Source of the DNA: Kiloniellaceae bacterium
GTDB lineage: Bacteria; Pseudomonadota; Alphaproteobacteria; Kiloniellales; Kiloniellaceae
DNA: 8,170 nucleotides
Reading direction: 5' to 3'
Assembly (NCBI GenBank): GCA_028280915.1
Contig: JANQKX010000670.1
Location: 1 to 8,170 of the forward strand
The position numbers and the translations under genes are program-made. The notes beneath the pieces were generated by a model that saw only the letters and a program-made list of their open reading frames with translations, ran no database searches and was not told the origin of the DNA. Within the stretch, counting starts at the first letter, position 1. Each line of letters opens with the position of its first letter. Of the stretch, positions 5,674 through 8,170 are shown piece after piece.

Positions 5674-6278
5674 GCGGCTTATCCTTTGGTCCCTTGGACC
5701 AGCGGGCCTTTCATGTCTGCATCGACATGCAGCGCATATTCCTGGAGCCGGGGCCCTGGTTCGGGGCCGCTGGCCTTGCCATCCTGCCCAACATCGCCCG
5801 GCTCAGCGACCATGCCCCCAAACGTAGCCTTTTTACCCGTTTCATCACCGCCAAGACCGCCGCGGAAGCGCCGGGCACCTGGCAGCGCTATTACACCCAT
5901 TGGAGCGAGGTGACTCAGGAGAAAGCCGGCGGGGACATCCTGGATCTCCATGGGGAGCTGGCCCCCCGCGCCATGTCGGAAAACGTCTTCGACAAACCCA
6001 CCCACGACAGCTTTCACGACCCGGCCTTTGCCCAGCGCTTGGACCAGGAAGCGCCCAGCGCCCTTATCTTCTCGGGCGTGGAGACCGACGTTTGTGTGTT
6101 GGCCACGGCCTTGACGGCGGTGGACCTGGGTCACCGGGTGGTGATCGCCACCGACGCGGTCGCCAGTTCCTCTGAAGCCTCCCACCAGGCCTGTCTGGAT
6201 TTGGTCTACCCCCGTTTCGACCAGCAGATCGAGTTGGCCACCACGGACGAGATTTTATCCCAATGGGTCCCGTCATGA
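5670..6278 (+). CDS. Isochorismatase-like cysteine hydrolase
   Basis: A 202-residue cytoplasmic enzyme of the isochorismatase/nicotinamidase superfamily, which cleaves amide, carbamoyl or enol-ether bonds. The catalytic triad is complete: Asp19 (CIDMQ), Lys109 (FDKPTHDSF) and Cys142 (GVETDVCVLATAL). The GVETDVCV motif is highly characteristic. The end of the fold, ATDAVASSSEASHQA, is also typical. Length is normal for the family. GTG is the first start possible, because an in-frame TGA sits at 5661-5663. It has AGGTGA 6 nt upstream, a good match to the full Shine-Dalgarno sequence. The stop overlaps the next gene's start (ATGA at 6275-6278), so the two are co-translated. Substrate cannot be assigned: nicotinamide, ureidoacrylate, N-carbamoylsarcosine and others are handled by relatives. 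The coupling to a glycosidase hints at a conjugated sugar or a product released from one. Confidence 0.92.
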   Translation: MSGLSFGPLDQRAFHVCIDMQRIFLEPGPWFGAAGLAILPNIARLSDHAPKRSLFTRFITAKTAAEAPGTWQRYYTHWSEVTQEKAGGDILDLHGELAPRAMSENVFDKPTHDSFHDPAFAQRLDQEAPSALIFSGVETDVCVLATALTAVDLGHRVVIATDAVASSSEASHQACLDLVYPRFDQQIELATTDEILSQWVPS

Positions 6279-8170
6279 CCGCGCCATCCCTGGGCTGGGG
6301 CACCTGGAACGCCGATCTGCCGGCCCAGCTGCGCCATCCGGCTTCCGGTCTGATCATCACGCCGGTGCTCTATGCGGCCAGTCAAAACAAGTCCACCCGT
6401 CTGTCCCCCGGGCCGGGCGTCATCTTCGGGCCGCGCCCCATCGACGGGGACTCCCTCGCCCTGGACCTGAGCCACGCGGGCACGGCGCTGGACTGGCGGT
6501 GTCGTTTTGGCGCCGACGACAGTATTGAAATTACCTGGCACACCAAGGGCTTCGGAGAGTGGGGTTTACGCTTTTGGGTCCTGATCTGCGTACACGGCGG
6601 CGAGGATCTCAGCCTGATCTACGATCCCGCCAGCGGCCGCTTGGCTGGATCCCAAGGTGATTTCCAGCTGCAGGCGGTGGCGGCGAAAAAGCCCCTGATG
6701 ACCACCTTTCATGATGACCTGGAGGCCCTGGAACGGGAGCTTTTCGACCACGGCTATTTCTACCTGGCCTCCCGGGGCACGGCCGGGCACTTCGCCGCCC
6801 TGCGCTTCAACCTGGAAGAAGCCCCGGCCATGACCCTCCGCCTGAGCGTCAGCAAATCCGGCTCCCCTGCGCTCGCGAAGCCTCGTCTCCCCTCGCCGCA
6901 ACCTGAAAACAAACCGCCGGCCGGCGGTGCCGGCGCGCAAGGGGCGCTGGCGGCGGTGCACGATGTGATGGCGTGGAACCACACTTTCGATTTCATCAAC
7001 CATCGGCCCTACACGGTGCTCAGCCGCTTCTGGACCAGCCACAAGTTCGGCGGTTTCGGGGTCTGGTTGGACGACATCCTCTATAACGCCCTTTTGTGGG
7101 GCCGCTTCGACCTGGAAAGGGCGCGGCATAACCTGGACGCCGTCTTTGCCTGGCAGACCGAGGCGGGCAATTTCCCCTGCCTGGTGACGGGCAACGACGC
7201 CTGGCTCGACCGGACCCAGCCGCCCATCGCGTCCTACGTGATCTGGACGCTGTTTTTGCAGAGCGGCGACGAAAGCCTGCTGAGCCGGTATTTCCATGGG
7301 CTCTTGCGCAACTACGATTGGTGGTGGGCCCGCCGGCGCCTGGGCGAGACCGGCTTGGTGGCCTTCGGCACCTCCTTGGATGCGGGGGACGGCCTTTACA
7401 AGGGCACCAAGCTGGCGGCCAAGGACGAATCCACCATGGACAATTCGCCCCTGCACGACCCGGTGCCCTTCGACGAGGAATCCGGCCTGCTGCTGGCCGC
7501 CGACGTGGCCGTCAACAGCCTGCTCGCCCTGGACGGGGAGATCCTCGGCCTCATGGCCGATCGGCTCGGTCACGGGGACATCGCGGAGCGCCTGCGGGAA
7601 CAGATGGACGCTCACAAGGCGCGCATCGCCGACTGGCTGTGGGATGACAGCCGGGGCGTCTTCGCCAACCGCATGCTGGACGGGCGCTTTGTCGCTCCCC
7701 TGGCCCCCACCTCCTTTTACCCCCTGGTCGCGGGCATCGGCAGCGTCCGCCAAATCGACTCCCTGATCACGGGTTATCTGGATAACTCTGATAAGTTCGG
7801 CGGCCCGGTGGGCCTGCCCTCCATCACCCGGGACGATCCGGCCTATGGCGACAACGTCTATTGGCGCGGCCGGGTCTGGGGCCCCCTGAACTTTTGGGTC
7901 TATCACGGCCTGCGCCGCGCCGGCCGGGACAAGGACGCCGCCGCCTTGGCGGACAAGAGCTGGCGCCTCTTCCAGCAGGGCTGGAAAGACCGGCAATGCG
8001 GCGAGAACTACCACGCGGAAAGCGGCGCCATCACCGATCAGCCGGACACGGACAGCTTTTACAGCTGGGGCGCCCTTCTGGCCGAACTCGCCGTGGCTGA
8101 TGTCAGCGATGTCTCGCCCTGGGCGGGATGGTGCTTGCAAGCCCCGGCCCAGCCCGGGATCATAGGCCCT
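6275..8170 (+). CDS. MGH1/GH63-like glycoside hydrolase, 3' end beyond the window
   Basis: The frame stays open for 632 codons from the ATG at 6275 to the window edge, so the protein is partial at its C-terminus. Residues about 1-190 look like an N-terminal beta-sandwich domain. A Pro/Ala/Gly-rich linker (about 192-222) leads into an (alpha/alpha)6-barrel of the mannosylglycerate hydrolase-like/GH63 type. Barrel motifs include WLDDILYNALLW (264-275), LDRTQPPIASY (311-321), MDNSPLHD (388-395) with candidate acid Asp389, NVYWRGRVWGPLNFWV (527-542), GENYHAESG (576-584) with candidate base Glu577, and DSFYSWGALL near 593-602. These match the ordered GH63 signature. There is no signal peptide, so it acts in the cytoplasm, unlike periplasmic YgjK. 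Relatives cleave mannosylglycerate, glucosylglycerate or alpha-glucosides. The 4-nt overlap with the hydrolase implies translational coupling. Third-position G/C is very high. The long minus-strand frame opposite (6566-8140) is an artefact of this bias. Confidence 0.92.
   Translation, partial: MTAPSLGWGTWNADLPAQLRHPASGLIITPVLYAASQNKSTRLSPGPGVIFGPRPIDGDSLALDLSHAGTALDWRCRFGADDSIEITWHTKGFGEWGLRFWVLICVHGGEDLSLIYDPASGRLAGSQGDFQLQAVAAKKPLMTTFHDDLEALERELFDHGYFYLASRGTAGHFAALRFNLEEAPAMTLRLSVSKSGSPALAKPRLPSPQPENKPPAGGAGAQGALAAVHDVMAWNHTFDFINHRPYTVLSRFWTSHKFGGFGVWLDDILYNALLWGRFDLERARHNLDAVFAWQTEAGNFPCLVTGNDAWLDRTQPPIASYVIWTLFLQSGDESLLSRYFHGLLRNYDWWWARRRLGETGLVAFGTSLDAGDGLYKGTKLAAKDESTMDNSPLHDPVPFDEESGLLLAADVAVNSLLALDGEILGLMADRLGHGDIAERLREQMDAHKARIADWLWDDSRGVFANRMLDGRFVAPLAPTSFYPLVAGIGSVRQIDSLITGYLDNSDKFGGPVGLPSITRDDPAYGDNVYWRGRVWGPLNFWVYHGLRRAGRDKDAAALADKSWRLFQQGWKDRQCGENYHAESGAITDQPDTDSFYSWGALLAELAVADVSDVSPWAGWCLQAPAQPGIIGP

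Noticed and set aside
6914..6927. 14-bp perfect palindrome CCGCCGGCCGGCGG
   Set aside because: It lies in the GC-rich coding sequence of the Pro/Ala/Gly linker, where such palindromes arise from codon bias. There is no T-run or regulatory context.
6566..8140. Long minus-strand open frame (524 codons) opposite the glycosidase
   Set aside because: The plus strand carries the ordered GH63-like motifs in a continuous frame from 6275 to the window edge. The antisense product has no recognisable domain.

Overview
The window looks like a chromosomal stretch from a GC-rich proteobacterium, most likely an alphaproteobacterium. The signs are high-GC coding with strong third-position G/C bias, a Tat-exported family 5 solute-binding protein, and a GlxA/CdhR-type AraC regulator. 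The genus cannot be named from the sequence alone.

Layout. Positions 1-167 are AT-richer and hold no recognisable gene, with a possible insertion-sequence end near 113-127. On the minus strand lie a zinc-dependent medium-chain alcohol dehydrogenase (168-1250), a strong intrinsic terminator (1385-1409), and a Tat-signal peptide/nickel-type ABC solute-binding protein with no permease beside it (1449-3038). A 514-bp gene-free region follows (3039-3552), carrying a 20-bp tandem repeat and two copies of a palindromic operator-like motif. Next is a minus-strand GlxA-family AraC regulator (3553-4575). It is divergent from a plus-strand class II aldolase/adducin-like protein (4686-5474), across a 110-bp intergenic region with a 16-bp inverted repeat lying over -10-like boxes on both strands. 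A plus-strand terminator (5551-5570) closes the aldolase unit. A second plus-strand unit begins with an isochorismatase-like cysteine hydrolase (5670-6278). This overlaps by 4 nt (ATGA) a large MGH1/GH63-like glycoside hydrolase (6275 to beyond 8170), which stays open to the window edge.

How the parts may work together. The GlxA regulator probably controls the divergent aldolase-like gene and possibly itself. The amidohydrolase-type enzyme and the cytoplasmic glycosidase are translationally coupled, so they may act on one conjugated sugar substrate. The solute-binding protein and the dehydrogenase are separated by a terminator and may be independent units. The 3.2-5.6 kb part is lower in GC than both flanks, so the regulator/aldolase cassette may be a later arrival. 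I see no CRISPR, tRNA, rRNA or known defence system. The least described element is the coupled hydrolase/glycosidase pair, followed by the operator-rich 514-bp region.
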